From NCBI GenBank assembly GCA_905479855.1, contig CAJQOF010000082.1:1-16402 (forward strand): a stretch of DNA of 16,402 nucleotides, read 5' to 3'. Positions 1 through 7,164 of this stretch are shown piece after piece; position 1 is the first letter of the stretch, and the number at the start of each line of letters is the position of its first letter. The translations under genes and the position numbers were made by a program. This DNA comes from an uncultured Cytophagales bacterium. Lineage in GTDB: Bacteria; Bacteroidota; Bacteroidia; Cytophagales; Amoebophilaceae. The notes under the pieces were generated by a model. It saw only the letters and a program-made list of their open reading frames with translations, made no database searches and had not been told where the DNA came from.

Positions 1-702
1 TTTACGCTATGCTATGTAATACCCCGAGACCTGAGGAAGGTACGCACGGAACGCACCGAAAGCGCTGGCATACAGGCAGCAGAAGACCACCCTCGAGCAG
101 ATGACACCTACCCTGGCGCCAAAGAACGGGAAGAGACCTTCCTCAAAGCGATAGCGGAGCGCGGTGACGTAGATATAACGCTCATAAAAAAGGCGATTGA
201 AGTGATTAAGCAGTACCACGGGCCAGCCAGAAGAAGAACAGGCGAACCTTATTACCTCCATCCACTCGCTGTGGCACAGATGGTACTTGATTATGGACAA
301 GACCAAAACACCATTCTAGGTGCTTTGCTCCACGATACCATTGAGGAGACCTCCCTTACCCCAGAGCAACTTACCACCCTTTTCGGCCAAGAGATTAGCG
401 ATATCGTCTGCCAAGCAACTAACCTCAACGTACGCAAAGGAAGCGCTTACAGTGTCGCCCTCACTTCCATGGAGTATTTAGAAGTGCTGACAGGGAAAGA
501 GGATCATAGGGTCCTCTATATCAAGGTCATGGACAAGCTGCATGAGCTGCGCACCATACAAGGGGTGCCGGACAAAAGGCAATTGGCTATTGCAGAGGAT
601 GTGCTGATCTTTTACGTGCCTGTAGCGGAACATTTGGGGCTAGAAAAGGAGGCTGAAGAATTTGCCCTTACATCGCGTCGGTTCTTGAATAAAGAGTGGT
701 AG
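1..702 (+). CDS. SpoT/RelA-like HD-domain (p)ppGpp hydrolase, 5' end outside window
   Basis: The frame is open from base 1 to the TAG at 700-702 (233 codons in view) and holds no ATG; the GTG at 202 would cut into the first helix of the domain, so the true start most likely lies left of the window. The HD phosphohydrolase signature of SpoT/Rel enzymes is visible: RRTGEPYYLHP (His at in-view residue 87), ALLHDTIEET (the HD pair) and VLYIKVMDKLHELRT (the later Asp, with K replacing the usual R in DRLHNMRT), then a helix resembling the family's YAPLAHRLGI (here FYVPVAEHLGL). The protein ends there, with no synthetase, TGS or ACT domain, so it resembles stand-alone alarmone hydrolases that would remove pyrophosphate from (p)ppGpp in the cytoplasm. 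Single-domain SpoT proteins are common cargo of degraded integrative elements in Rickettsia and Orientia. Family is fairly certain; activity is unknown because the D(K)LH site is divergent. Confidence 0.8.
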   Translation, partial: FTLCYVIPRDLRKVRTERTESAGIQAAEDHPRADDTYPGAKEREETFLKAIAERGDVDITLIKKAIEVIKQYHGPARRRTGEPYYLHPLAVAQMVLDYGQDQNTILGALLHDTIEETSLTPEQLTTLFGQEISDIVCQATNLNVRKGSAYSVALTSMEYLEVLTGKEDHRVLYIKVMDKLHELRTIQGVPDKRQLAIAEDVLIFYVPVAEHLGLEKEAEEFALTSRRFLNKEW

Positions 703-803
703 AGGCGCTGCTAATGCCCTAGTGGTGTCCCGTTTGGCCACCACGCATCGCTCAACGTCAACTTAAACAATCAAGTAAATCAATTCGATCCTTATCAATC
801 AAT

Positions 804-1427
804 ATGGAAGAGCAACTATCCACGGCCAAAGCACCATGGCTATGCCCAGAGAATAAGATAGCCAATGATGGGGATGCCACCTCATTCGCGCTATTTATCT
901 GTCTCTACTATATGGTTCCTCTTTCTATCGACTATACTGCTTCGTTTGCCTATGGCTGGTTACTGGTGACAAGAGGTATTGGTGCACTACTTTGTATAGG
1001 CTTGATGCTCAAAGAACTATGGCCAGAATCCATAGTGGGCTATTTCCCCCGTTTCTATCAGTTTAGTTTGTTCTATTGCTTACCCTTTGTGGCTACCTTC
1101 GTCTTTTTATTAGAGGGTGCTACTGTAGAGGGGGTACTCAACATAACCCTTTCAAGTATGTTGCTCATTGTTTTGGCAGATTGGCTAACTTTTGTGCTAT
1201 TCTCTATAGGAGGTGGGCTTCTAGCGATAGCAACCTACCAGCTTCTGTTGGGTTCCCCAATGCCGCTACTCGACTTTGATACAGTGTACACACTTACCTA
1301 CGCAGCGATCTTTACTACCCTGGTTGGTCTCCTCTTTGTCCGTAGAAAACAGCAGACCTTTAACTTCCTTGTTACCGAGAGGGATCGGCTAGCCATAGCG
1401 GATAGCGCCACCCAAGAGGCGCTATAG
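804..1427 (+). pseudogene. Truncated CqsS/LqsS-like sensor histidine kinase (membrane sensor part only)
   Basis: A 207-residue ORF with about six hydrophobic segments (roughly residues 27-45, 52-70, 86-104, 109-127, 129-148, 162-179) followed by a charged helical tail. The stretch YFPRFYQFSLFYCLPF (80-95) and the spacing of segments resemble, from memory, the membrane domain of Vibrio CqsS (YMPAYYQFTITLCLPF), a quorum-sensing hybrid kinase. In full-length members the last membrane helix leads into a coiled coil and a His-kinase domain; here the ORF stops at TAG 1425-1427 just after that tail begins. Reading through the stop gives 18 more codons in the same frame (QAKRHAECSEMLRYRVRR) before TAA at 1482, which would extend the helical tail, so a CAG-to-TAG change is plausible. 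No kinase domain remains, so I regard it as decayed; a stand-alone membrane protein is the alternative. Confidence 0.55.
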
Positions 1428-1483
1428 CAAGCAAAAAGGCACGCTGAATGTAGTGAAATGCTCCGATATAGGGTGCGTAGATA

Positions 1484-1528
1484 ACTGATAACTCCTAATT
1501 GATCACTGATAACTCCTAACTGATAACT
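1484..1528 (+). repeat. Short tandem repeat upstream of obg
   Basis: The 15-mer ACTGATAACTCCTAA occurs at 1484-1498 and 1505-1519 (period 21) and its first ten bases recur at 1519-1528. The array ends three bases before the obg start codon, so it forms the obg leader, and it abuts the read-through end of the broken sensor gene. It may be an expandable microsatellite or the junction of a rearrangement; the sequence does not say which. Confidence 0.7.
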
Positions 1529-1530
1529 AC

Positions 1531-2523
1531 TTGGCCTCCTCCAACTTCATTGATCACGTAAAGCTGCACGCCAAAGCGGGCAACGGAGGCGCAGGTGCTG
1601 TGCACTTCAGGCGAGAGAAATCCGTGCCCAAAGGAGGGCCCGATGGTGGTGATGGTGGCCATGGCGGTCACGTTATTTTGCAAGGCAATGCACAACTCTC
1701 CACACTGCTCCACCTACGGTATCAAAAACACGTGACGGCCCCCAATGGAGGAGGGGGCGAAGGCAACCAGCGCTTTGGCGCTACGGGCGAGAATGCTGTG
1801 CTGCAGGTGCCCTTGGGCACCATTGCCAAAGATGCCGAGACGGACCAGCTGCTGCAGGAGATTACACAAAACGGCCAAGAGGCCATACTCATGGAAGCCG
1901 GCCAAGGCGGCTTGGGCAATGTCCACTTTAAATCTGCTACCCACCAAACCCCACGCTATGCCCAGCCTGGCATTGCTGGACAAGAAGGCTGGGTGGTGCT
2001 GGAGCTTAAGCTACTGGCCGATGTCGGCCTGGTAGGGCTCCCCAACGCCGGAAAATCCACCCTGCTTAGTGCAGTTTCTGCCGCCAAACCCAAAATCGCC
2101 AACTATCCCTTTACCACCCTGGTACCACAGCTCGGCATTGTAGCCTATAGAGATGGGCAGTCATTTGTAATGGCGGATATTCCCGGTATTATCGAAGGAG
2201 CTTCTGAGGGAAAAGGGTTAGGCACCCGCTTCCTACGGCACATTGAGCGCAATGCGGTGCTCTTGCTTATGATTGGTGCCGACACCCCGGACATTGGCCA
2301 CACCTACGCCATGTTGGTAGATGAGCTGAAAGCACACAATCCTGAATTACTCGACAAGCCTAGGCTGCTAGTAATCTCCAAAATGGATCTGCTGGACGAC
2401 GAAGCGAAGGCAGCAATCACTACCCAAATCCCCCAACCGCTCGACCATGTTTATATCTCTGCCATTACGGGCCAGGGAATTCCCCAACTGAAGGATAAGA
2501 TTTGGGGGTTGTTGGGGAAATAA
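1531..2523 (+). CDS. obg: Obg GTPase (ribosome assembly / stress GTPase)
   Basis: A complete 330-residue Obg-family protein, which acts on the large ribosomal subunit and links GTP levels to growth. Residues 1-158 are the glycine-rich Obg fold (FRREKSVPKGGPDGGDGGHGGHV and the TAPNGGGGEGNQRFGA region). The G domain follows: GLPNAGKST (169-177, P-loop), DIPG (216-219), SKMD (283-286) and SAITG near 310. It ends right after the G domain, without the variable C-terminal domain of some relatives; about 330 residues is usual for Bacteroidota. The start is TTG 1531, chosen because MASSNF is the standard N-terminus in the phylum and a stop lies close upstream. The 3' third is duplicated at 8439-8960 with about 27 base differences, and this gene may have received its present 3' end when the downstream island arrived. 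Confidence 0.97.
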   Translation: MASSNFIDHVKLHAKAGNGGAGAVHFRREKSVPKGGPDGGDGGHGGHVILQGNAQLSTLLHLRYQKHVTAPNGGGGEGNQRFGATGENAVLQVPLGTIAKDAETDQLLQEITQNGQEAILMEAGQGGLGNVHFKSATHQTPRYAQPGIAGQEGWVVLELKLLADVGLVGLPNAGKSTLLSAVSAAKPKIANYPFTTLVPQLGIVAYRDGQSFVMADIPGIIEGASEGKGLGTRFLRHIERNAVLLLMIGADTPDIGHTYAMLVDELKAHNPELLDKPRLLVISKMDLLDDEAKAAITTQIPQPLDHVYISAITGQGIPQLKDKIWGLLGK

Positions 2524-2603
2524 AGGCCGCCAATTACGCGCTATTTTGCTCTTCTCGCCAAAAAGTTTCGGATGTTTTTTTGTGTATAGCATGGGTGCGT
2601 GCT

Positions 2604-2634
2604 GGCACGATAACGTGCCTATACTGCATACAGT
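2604..2634 (+). promoter_or_regulatory. Paired small palindromes upstream of mccA
   Basis: GGCACG-ATAA-CGTGCC (2604-2619) is a perfect six-base-pair inverted repeat, followed at 2623-2634 by ACTG-CATA-CAGT. They sit about 150 bases upstream of the peptide gene in a non-coding leader of about 255 bases after obg. They could be a regulator binding site or an RNA hairpin. I could not place a convincing Bacteroidota promoter (TTTG / TAnnTTTG) at correct spacing; a run of ten T at 2721-2730 is also present. Function is inferred from position only. Confidence 0.25.
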
Positions 2635-2778
2635 GCACTATTTCCCGTAAAGAACATAGCCCCCCCAGCTGATGTTGCAAGTAGTTTACTATTGCTGCTA
2701 GAAAAATTTGGATTTTCCACTTTTTTTTTTGCTTCGCAGGCAATTCAGGTATCTGGAGAAACATAAAAAGCTACTACT

Positions 2779-2832
2779 ATGAATATCAAATTTATTGGAG
2801 CTAGTAACATTAATCTAAACTTCGGCAATTAG
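2779..2832 (+). CDS. mccA: Candidate microcin C-like precursor peptide (MccA), 17 residues ending in Asn
   Basis: ATG at 2779 opens MNIKFIGASNINLNFGN and stops at TAG 2830-2832. MccB enzymes modify the C-terminal Asn of a short ribosomal peptide (MRTGNAN in E. coli); the peptide here also ends in Asn, lies just before an MccB-type gene on the same strand, and is separated from it by a large hairpin, as in known mcc operons. The peptide is longer than the E. coli heptapeptide, but longer Asn-terminated precursors are known from other mcc clusters. It is asparagine-rich (5 of 17) with one basic residue, and is too short for standard gene finders. By analogy the product would carry a nucleotide on the terminal Asn, enter competitors as a peptide and, once processed, inhibit aspartyl-tRNA synthetase. 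Position, terminal residue and context support this; expression and modification are untested. Confidence 0.78.
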   Translation: MNIKFIGASNINLNFGN

Positions 2833-2844
2833 GCCTGGTTGTTA

Positions 2845-2890
2845 TTTTTAGAAATTAGGGGGCTTTTGATTGCCCCCTAAATTCTAAAAA
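2845..2890 (+). promoter_or_regulatory. Intercistronic hairpin between mccA and mccB
   Basis: The arms TTTTTAGAAATTAGGGGGC (2845-2863) and GCCCCCTAAATTCTAAAAA (2872-2890) pair over 19 positions with one A-A mismatch, around an eight-base loop (2864-2871). No T-run follows the stem, so it is not a textbook terminator, although the foot is A/T-only and the top is a GC clamp. The mccB ATG (2892) begins two bases after the stem, so initiation on mccB lies against the hairpin base. In E. coli mcc, a hairpin at this place gives an excess of mccA over mccBC transcript; the same role is inferred here. Confidence 0.8.
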
Positions 2891-2891
2891 T

Positions 2892-4007
2892 ATGGAAATA
2901 CCGGGAAATCCAAAGGTGAAACCGACAGTGCTTAAGTACCGCGTAAAGGGTGAAACAATTTTGAGAATAGACGGACAACTTGCGCAAATTGAAGATAAAG
3001 ATGGCGTTATTTGGGCGCTACTTGAATTATTAGATGGCAAGTACACTTGTGAGGGAGTCATCAATAAACTTATAACCGAGCATACCCACCTCACTAAAAA
3101 GACAGTAGAGGTATATATTGAAAAGTTCATAGAATTAGGTATTCTGGAAGATGCCACCCTAACTTCGGCTGGCATACTTGATGATTATTCACTGGAACGA
3201 TGGAGTCGGAATTTTGACTTTTTTGGCTCCATAGCCAAGTATGGCGATAATAAATTTGCTTACCAGAAAAAGATCCAAGAAGCCAAAATTTGCCTTTTGG
3301 GTTGCGGGGGCGTTGGGACACATGTCTTATTTGATTTAGCAGCATTGGGCTTTTCTAACATTACTATTGTAGACTTCGATAAGATAGAATTGGCTAATCT
3401 GAATCGACAGATCCTCTATCACGAAAAGGATATTGGGAAAGCGAAGGTCCAACAGGCTAAAAAAAGAATCTTACAATTCAGCAGCAAGGTTAACATTAAT
3501 ATTGTGGAGACTTTTCTAGATTCTACAGAAAAGATTGCTTCTGTTATAGATGGACATGACCTCGTAATTTGCGTAGTAGATAAGCCTAGATATTATCTAA
3601 TAGAATGGCTCAATGCTGCTTGTGTAAGCCAGAGAACCCCCTTCATCTATGGTGGGGTAGATATACGTAGAACAATCTTTTGTTCGGTACTTCCAGGAAA
3701 AAGTGGTTGCATGGAGTGTTGGAGGAAAAATGAAATGAACCGAGGTAACCCCACGGCTTTAAGTGTAGCGAACCTCAACAAGCAGCTCGATATGGATTAT
3801 TCAATTCCTATTCCTGCCATGGTTGTTTTAGTTACTATACAGGCCGGTTGTATGGTTGCCGAAGCACTTAAGTTAATTACAAGCCTACAGCCACCAGCGC
3901 TCACAAATAAATTAAAAGCTTTTAACTTTGACGATATGGTGCTCGAGACGTGCGACACGTGGGAGCAACAGCCCAATTGTTCCGTATGTGGCACAATAAG
4001 CGTTTAA
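2892..4007 (+). CDS. mccB: MccB-like peptide nucleotidyltransferase (ThiF/E1 fold)
   Basis: A 371-residue cytoplasmic enzyme of the ThiF/E1 family, closest by motif to MccB, which couples a nucleotide to the C-terminal Asn of the microcin C peptide. Residues about 12-90 form a winged-helix-like region that in MccB clamps the peptide. Next come RWSRNF (103-108; YSRNF in E. coli MccB), the nucleotide loop GCGGVG (137-142), DFDKIE (161-166), NLNRQ (169-173), a conserved Lys183, and VVDKPR with the Mg-binding-type Asp (230). The zinc site is CMEC (273-276, preceded by PGKSG as in E. coli PGKTG) paired with CSVC (363-366, matching the C-terminal CSVCG of MccB). The start follows the hairpin directly, and 18 bases separate the stop from the next transporter, so an operon is likely. 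ThiF, MoeB or HesA paralogues are the alternative, but the N-terminal clamp region, the SRNF motif and the adjacent Asn-ending peptide favour MccB. Whether it transfers AMP or another nucleotide cannot be told. Confidence 0.9.
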   Translation: MEIPGNPKVKPTVLKYRVKGETILRIDGQLAQIEDKDGVIWALLELLDGKYTCEGVINKLITEHTHLTKKTVEVYIEKFIELGILEDATLTSAGILDDYSLERWSRNFDFFGSIAKYGDNKFAYQKKIQEAKICLLGCGGVGTHVLFDLAALGFSNITIVDFDKIELANLNRQILYHEKDIGKAKVQQAKKRILQFSSKVNINIVETFLDSTEKIASVIDGHDLVICVVDKPRYYLIEWLNAACVSQRTPFIYGGVDIRRTIFCSVLPGKSGCMECWRKNEMNRGNPTALSVANLNKQLDMDYSIPIPAMVVLVTIQAGCMVAEALKLITSLQPPALTNKLKAFNFDDMVLETCDTWEQQPNCSVCGTISV

Positions 4008-4025
4008 ACCCCACTATCTTAGCCC

Positions 4026-5198
4026 GTGTACAGACTTCTCTTTTCCTATTGCAATACAGCGCTATGTTCGTGGATGTTGGCATTTCTGGTACCCTTAATT
4101 CTTCTGGATATCACCAACTCCCCCATTTATGTATCAGCCGCCTATGCAGTGGGTATGCTTCCCTATGTTCTTGTTACCCCTATTGGCGGCGTCCTTGGTG
4201 ATAGCTTCAACAAGAAAAAAATTATTCAAATAGGCGAACTCTTTAGCGCAGTTTTTGTCATGGTATTGACCTTTATTCCATTCAATACCGCCAATGCATG
4301 GCTCCTCCTGGTCTTTCACTTTATCCTATCCTCCACCATTGCCCTGCACCATCCTGTTTTCCAAGCAATTATTCCCACCATTGTAGAAGGCAAACGAGTA
4401 AGTAGATTTAACGCCTATGTGGGCACTATTGACAACCTTATTAGTATTACTGCTCCAGCACTTATTGGGCTCTTTTTAATAGTAAGCACTAAAAAAGCAC
4501 TTCTGTATGGGACCGCCGTAGGCTACCTGTTGTCTTTTGGGTTGGTCAGCTGTTTGCCTTATTCGCACACTGCTAACATTCCCAAACTTAGCTTAAGGTC
4601 TACGACTAAGGCCATTGAAGAAGGTTTTAAGTACGTATGGTCAACTCGGCTTATTAAGTACACCATGCTACTGTTTGTTAGCACAAATTTTGGCGCTCAG
4701 TTTTTTTATGCCAGCTTTATCTATCACCTAAAGAATGACTACCTAATTCCTGAAAATCAGCTGAGTTACTATTTCATTCCTTCGGGTATCCTCTCAATTA
4801 TAGGCGCTCTACTGGCCCCTCATATCATAAAACACTTTGCTGATGGAAAGATCATTGCCTCTTTTGTAGGCCTTATGGGTTGTTTTGTTTTACTAATCCC
4901 TTTGTCGCATACACCTTTATTAACCGCCTGCTTATGGGGCATAGCAAGCGGCTTAGTTGCAGTCGTTATAGTCACTGTATTTACAATGAGGCAAAAAATA
5001 GTCCCCTCTCACCTGCTTAGTCGCACAGTTGCCTTCACAAGAATGGTGGCTTATATCGCTATTCCTGCCGGAGCAATAAGTGGGGGCATAGTATTCGAGA
5101 AAACAAACAACTTCGCTTGGATAGCAGCCATTAGTGGAGCAATCATATTGCTGTCTGCTGTTGTGTACTGGAGGCCACTAACAAAAACGTATCAATAA
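4026..5198 (+). CDS. MFS transporter 1, candidate microcin exporter (MccC-like)
   Basis: A 390-residue protein with about twelve hydrophobic segments, of the MFS_3 type (EntS/MccC-like drug or siderophore exporters). Motif A lies after the second helix as GGVLGDSFNKK (about 54-64), with N for the usual Arg. The start is GTG 4026, because an in-frame TAG sits at 4020-4022 and the first membrane helix begins at once. It lies 18 bases behind mccB, the position of mccC in the minimal mccABC arrangement, so it most likely exports the modified peptide and helps self-immunity. Substrate assignment is from context only. Confidence 0.85.
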   Translation: MYRLLFSYCNTALCSWMLAFLVPLILLDITNSPIYVSAAYAVGMLPYVLVTPIGGVLGDSFNKKKIIQIGELFSAVFVMVLTFIPFNTANAWLLLVFHFILSSTIALHHPVFQAIIPTIVEGKRVSRFNAYVGTIDNLISITAPALIGLFLIVSTKKALLYGTAVGYLLSFGLVSCLPYSHTANIPKLSLRSTTKAIEEGFKYVWSTRLIKYTMLLFVSTNFGAQFFYASFIYHLKNDYLIPENQLSYYFIPSGILSIIGALLAPHIIKHFADGKIIASFVGLMGCFVLLIPLSHTPLLTACLWGIASGLVAVVIVTVFTMRQKIVPSHLLSRTVAFTRMVAYIAIPAGAISGGIVFEKTNNFAWIAAISGAIILLSAVVYWRPLTKTYQ

Positions 5199-5425
5199 CG
5201 TGGCTTAATGGGAGCGTAGACACCAAAGGCAAACTACACCTGTCTCCTAATCGACCCTGAGGGCCTTTAAACAAGGGTAGTGGAAGAATTCCAAGACCAA
5301 AATCGTGCTTTTTAGCGTAAAACCGACCTGGAATCATTCGCCAACTTTTTACCCCCCCCTTAAGCTGCGTATAGGCTGTTTTAGGTACCTGGGTAGTTAC
5401 CAAATATTAATGAAACGCAATAGCG

Positions 5426-6730
5426 ATGGAAATAATCCGCAATAATAGCGCCTTTGCGAGTTACTTACTGCTCGATATTTCTATGGACAGTGCTTTCCGA
5501 TCAGTGCAAGTATATGTGACCTGGTGGTTCTTGCAAATGCATGATATGCCTGCTAGCCTGTCCGCCATCCTCGCTATCGTTTCCTTTTTCAATCTCATCT
5601 TCATACCCATATCAGGCGCTTGGAGCAATAAAATCCCCTTGCCCAACTACATTGCACATGCCGTGCACCTGGGCTGTTTTATGTTGATCATCCTGGTTGT
5701 AGCAATAGCCCTGCTGGAGGGCACAAAATATTGGCTATGCATACTGACAATCCCGATGGTCTTTTTGGGTATTGCTACAGCCTTACTACGGCCTTTATCC
5801 ATGAAAGTGATCAACACGCTTTTTAAAGGAGAATTAGCCATAAGCAAAGCGTATAAAACAAAGTATTCTCTAGCGATGCTCAATATTTTACTGGGCCCCA
5901 CCCTGTCTGGGTTTATGATAGAGGCATATGGGGGGAAAGCGGCTCTTGTGTTGGCTTTCTTTTTTTGCGGATTGGCCTGGTTGGGGGCTACTCTTTTTAA
6001 GCGTGCTGCGCTTAAAAAGAGTAGCCCCCATGCACCTTCAGGAGATAGAGGGCCTAAGGTTGGGTGGGTTACTGAACTTATACGCGGTTTTCAGCTCAGT
6101 TTTTACGTTAAAGAAGAAAGAGCGATCGCCACCATGTCTATCCTGCTCAATTTCTTTTTTTCTCCCTTTATGTTTTTGCTGCTCCCCGCTGTAGTGATAC
6201 AGCTCCATGGATATACCCTACGGGAGGTAGGCCTTATTGAGCTATGTTTTGGGTTGGGCATTGTTATTTCTTGCACAAGCCCTGCTACTTCGTTCGTGAG
6301 GAGAAACCTGAGCCTCTATCATGCCTGTTTGCTCTATATTATTCTGCTTACTGGGGCCTTTTTTCTTTTTTCCATGTTGTCTCATCTGATATTCCTATGC
6401 TTTACAGGAGCTATTATGGGCGCTGCGCTGAATTTATTCAACGTTGTGGTCAATACTAGAAGATTACATTGCATACCAAGCTCGCACCAGTCCATTATGG
6501 AGGGATGTTTTGTTTTTCTATGCACTGCTGCTACGCCAGCTGGTTTTATACTGACAGGCATTCTTATGCGTGTATGCCCATCACAGACAATTATAGGTAT
6601 CTACGCCGCTATTTGTCTTTTTCCGGTGCTGTTTTTGTATACCTCTGCTAGCGTCAAAAAAATGTTCCAGCCAAGTGTTCAAGTAGATTATTATGCGCAA
6701 CAATATCCCCACCTTTTTAATTGCTTATGA
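5426..6730 (+). CDS. MFS transporter 2, divergent
   Basis: A 434-residue polytopic membrane protein with the overall plan of a 12-helix MFS transporter. The motif A region reads GAWSNKI (64-70), so the usual Asp and Arg residues are gone, which suggests altered or lost coupling. A central cytoplasmic loop (about 190-220) is charged and contains a segment encoded by a perfect 22-bp inverted repeat (5982-6030). A 227-base gap separates it from transporter 1, so it may be transcribed on its own. The ATG at 5426 is the first in frame before the first helix; an overlapping 11-codon ORF starts at 5410 in another frame. It could export the product, confer immunity, or be unrelated cargo. Family assignment is reasonable, substrate unknown. 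Confidence 0.75.
   Translation: MEIIRNNSAFASYLLLDISMDSAFRSVQVYVTWWFLQMHDMPASLSAILAIVSFFNLIFIPISGAWSNKIPLPNYIAHAVHLGCFMLIILVVAIALLEGTKYWLCILTIPMVFLGIATALLRPLSMKVINTLFKGELAISKAYKTKYSLAMLNILLGPTLSGFMIEAYGGKAALVLAFFFCGLAWLGATLFKRAALKKSSPHAPSGDRGPKVGWVTELIRGFQLSFYVKEERAIATMSILLNFFFSPFMFLLLPAVVIQLHGYTLREVGLIELCFGLGIVISCTSPATSFVRRNLSLYHACLLYIILLTGAFFLFSMLSHLIFLCFTGAIMGAALNLFNVVVNTRRLHCIPSSHQSIMEGCFVFLCTAATPAGFILTGILMRVCPSQTIIGIYAAICLFPVLFLYTSASVKKMFQPSVQVDYYAQQYPHLFNCL
5982..6030. repeat. Perfect 22-bp inverted repeat inside transporter 2
   Basis: Bases 5982-6003 and 6009-6030 are exact reverse complements with a five-base TGCTG spacer. They encode about residues 186-202 (LGATLFKRAALKKSSPH), at the end of a membrane helix and the start of the central loop. 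No T-run follows on either strand. A perfect 22-bp stem in a coding sequence is very unlikely by chance and recalls small palindromic elements inserted in frame into proteins in Rickettsia. Confidence 0.9.
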
Positions 6731-6767
6731 GCTACTATTTTCTACCAGATCATGCAATGTTAGTGCT

Positions 6768-7023
6768 ATGGTTGATGCCTTTAGGGGCAAGCTTCAGGAT
6801 AGTTATAGAAAACTGTTGCCCTCCTATGTGGGTACCTTTTTCTGGACCACTTTTGCCACAATTATAGGAGAGATTTCACTATTGGCACCGTGCTAATGGC
6901 TTGTCTTTGTTTCAAAAGAACCAGCTTGCTTCAACTATTCTTAACCTTGTTGCCCCCTTGTTGCTTGGTTTCCTCCTTTCACTCAAAAGAGAGGCCTGTG
7001 TGAGAGAACTGGATACAAGGTAG
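6768..7023 (+). pseudogene. Possible frameshifted relic of a membrane protein
   Basis: From ATG 6768 one frame reads MVDAFRGKLQDSYRKLLPSY and on to about 6875; near 6876-6883 a shift to another frame continues as YWHRANGLSLFQKNQLASTI and a hydrophobic stretch (VAPLLLGFLLSL), then charged residues to TAG at 7021-7023. The two halves join smoothly, with protein-like composition and a membrane helix, so I read it as one gene broken by a single indel. I do not recognise the family; a fourth transporter remnant is possible. The rest of the gap (6731-6767 and 7024-7164) holds only two short nested ORFs ending at 7157, neither ending in Asn. Confidence 0.35.
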
Positions 7024-7164
7024 AAAGAGACAATTTTACGACTATTGCCCCGTGAAATATTCCCTCGGTTTTCTCAATGCGTGATCCAGATTTTGGGTGC
7101 CATCATAACCGATTTATGAAGAAAGACTTACCTAAACTTACCGGCTCCACTATATAAAAACCAG

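Noticed and set aside
202..702. GTG 202 as the start of the HD-domain gene
   Set aside because: The upstream frame is open to the window edge and encodes the expected preceding helix (LIKKAIEVIKQYHG), so the start is further left.
2845..2890. Simple rho-independent terminator after mccA
   Set aside because: The stem is long but not followed by a T-run on the plus strand; listed as an intercistronic regulatory hairpin instead.
3950..4201. 83-codon ORF overlapping mccB end and transporter 1 start
   Set aside because: A shadow in another frame; the transporter frame from GTG 4026 carries the correct MFS motif A and full length.
5143..5403. 86-codon minus-strand ORF across the end of transporter 1 and the following gap
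   Set aside because: Half of it is the antisense of transporter 1 and I recognise no family; treated as a chance frame, though the 5210-5400 part could hide a relic.
5410..5445. 11-codon ORF (MKRNSDGNNPQ) overlapping the start of transporter 2, considered as a second precursor peptide
   Set aside because: It ends in Gln, not Asn, overlaps the transporter start in another frame, and has no modifying enzyme after it.
7077..7157. 26-codon ORF (internal start MKKDLPKLTGSTI) before transporter 3, considered as another peptide
   Set aside because: It does not end in Asn and lies in a decayed region; nothing supports translation.
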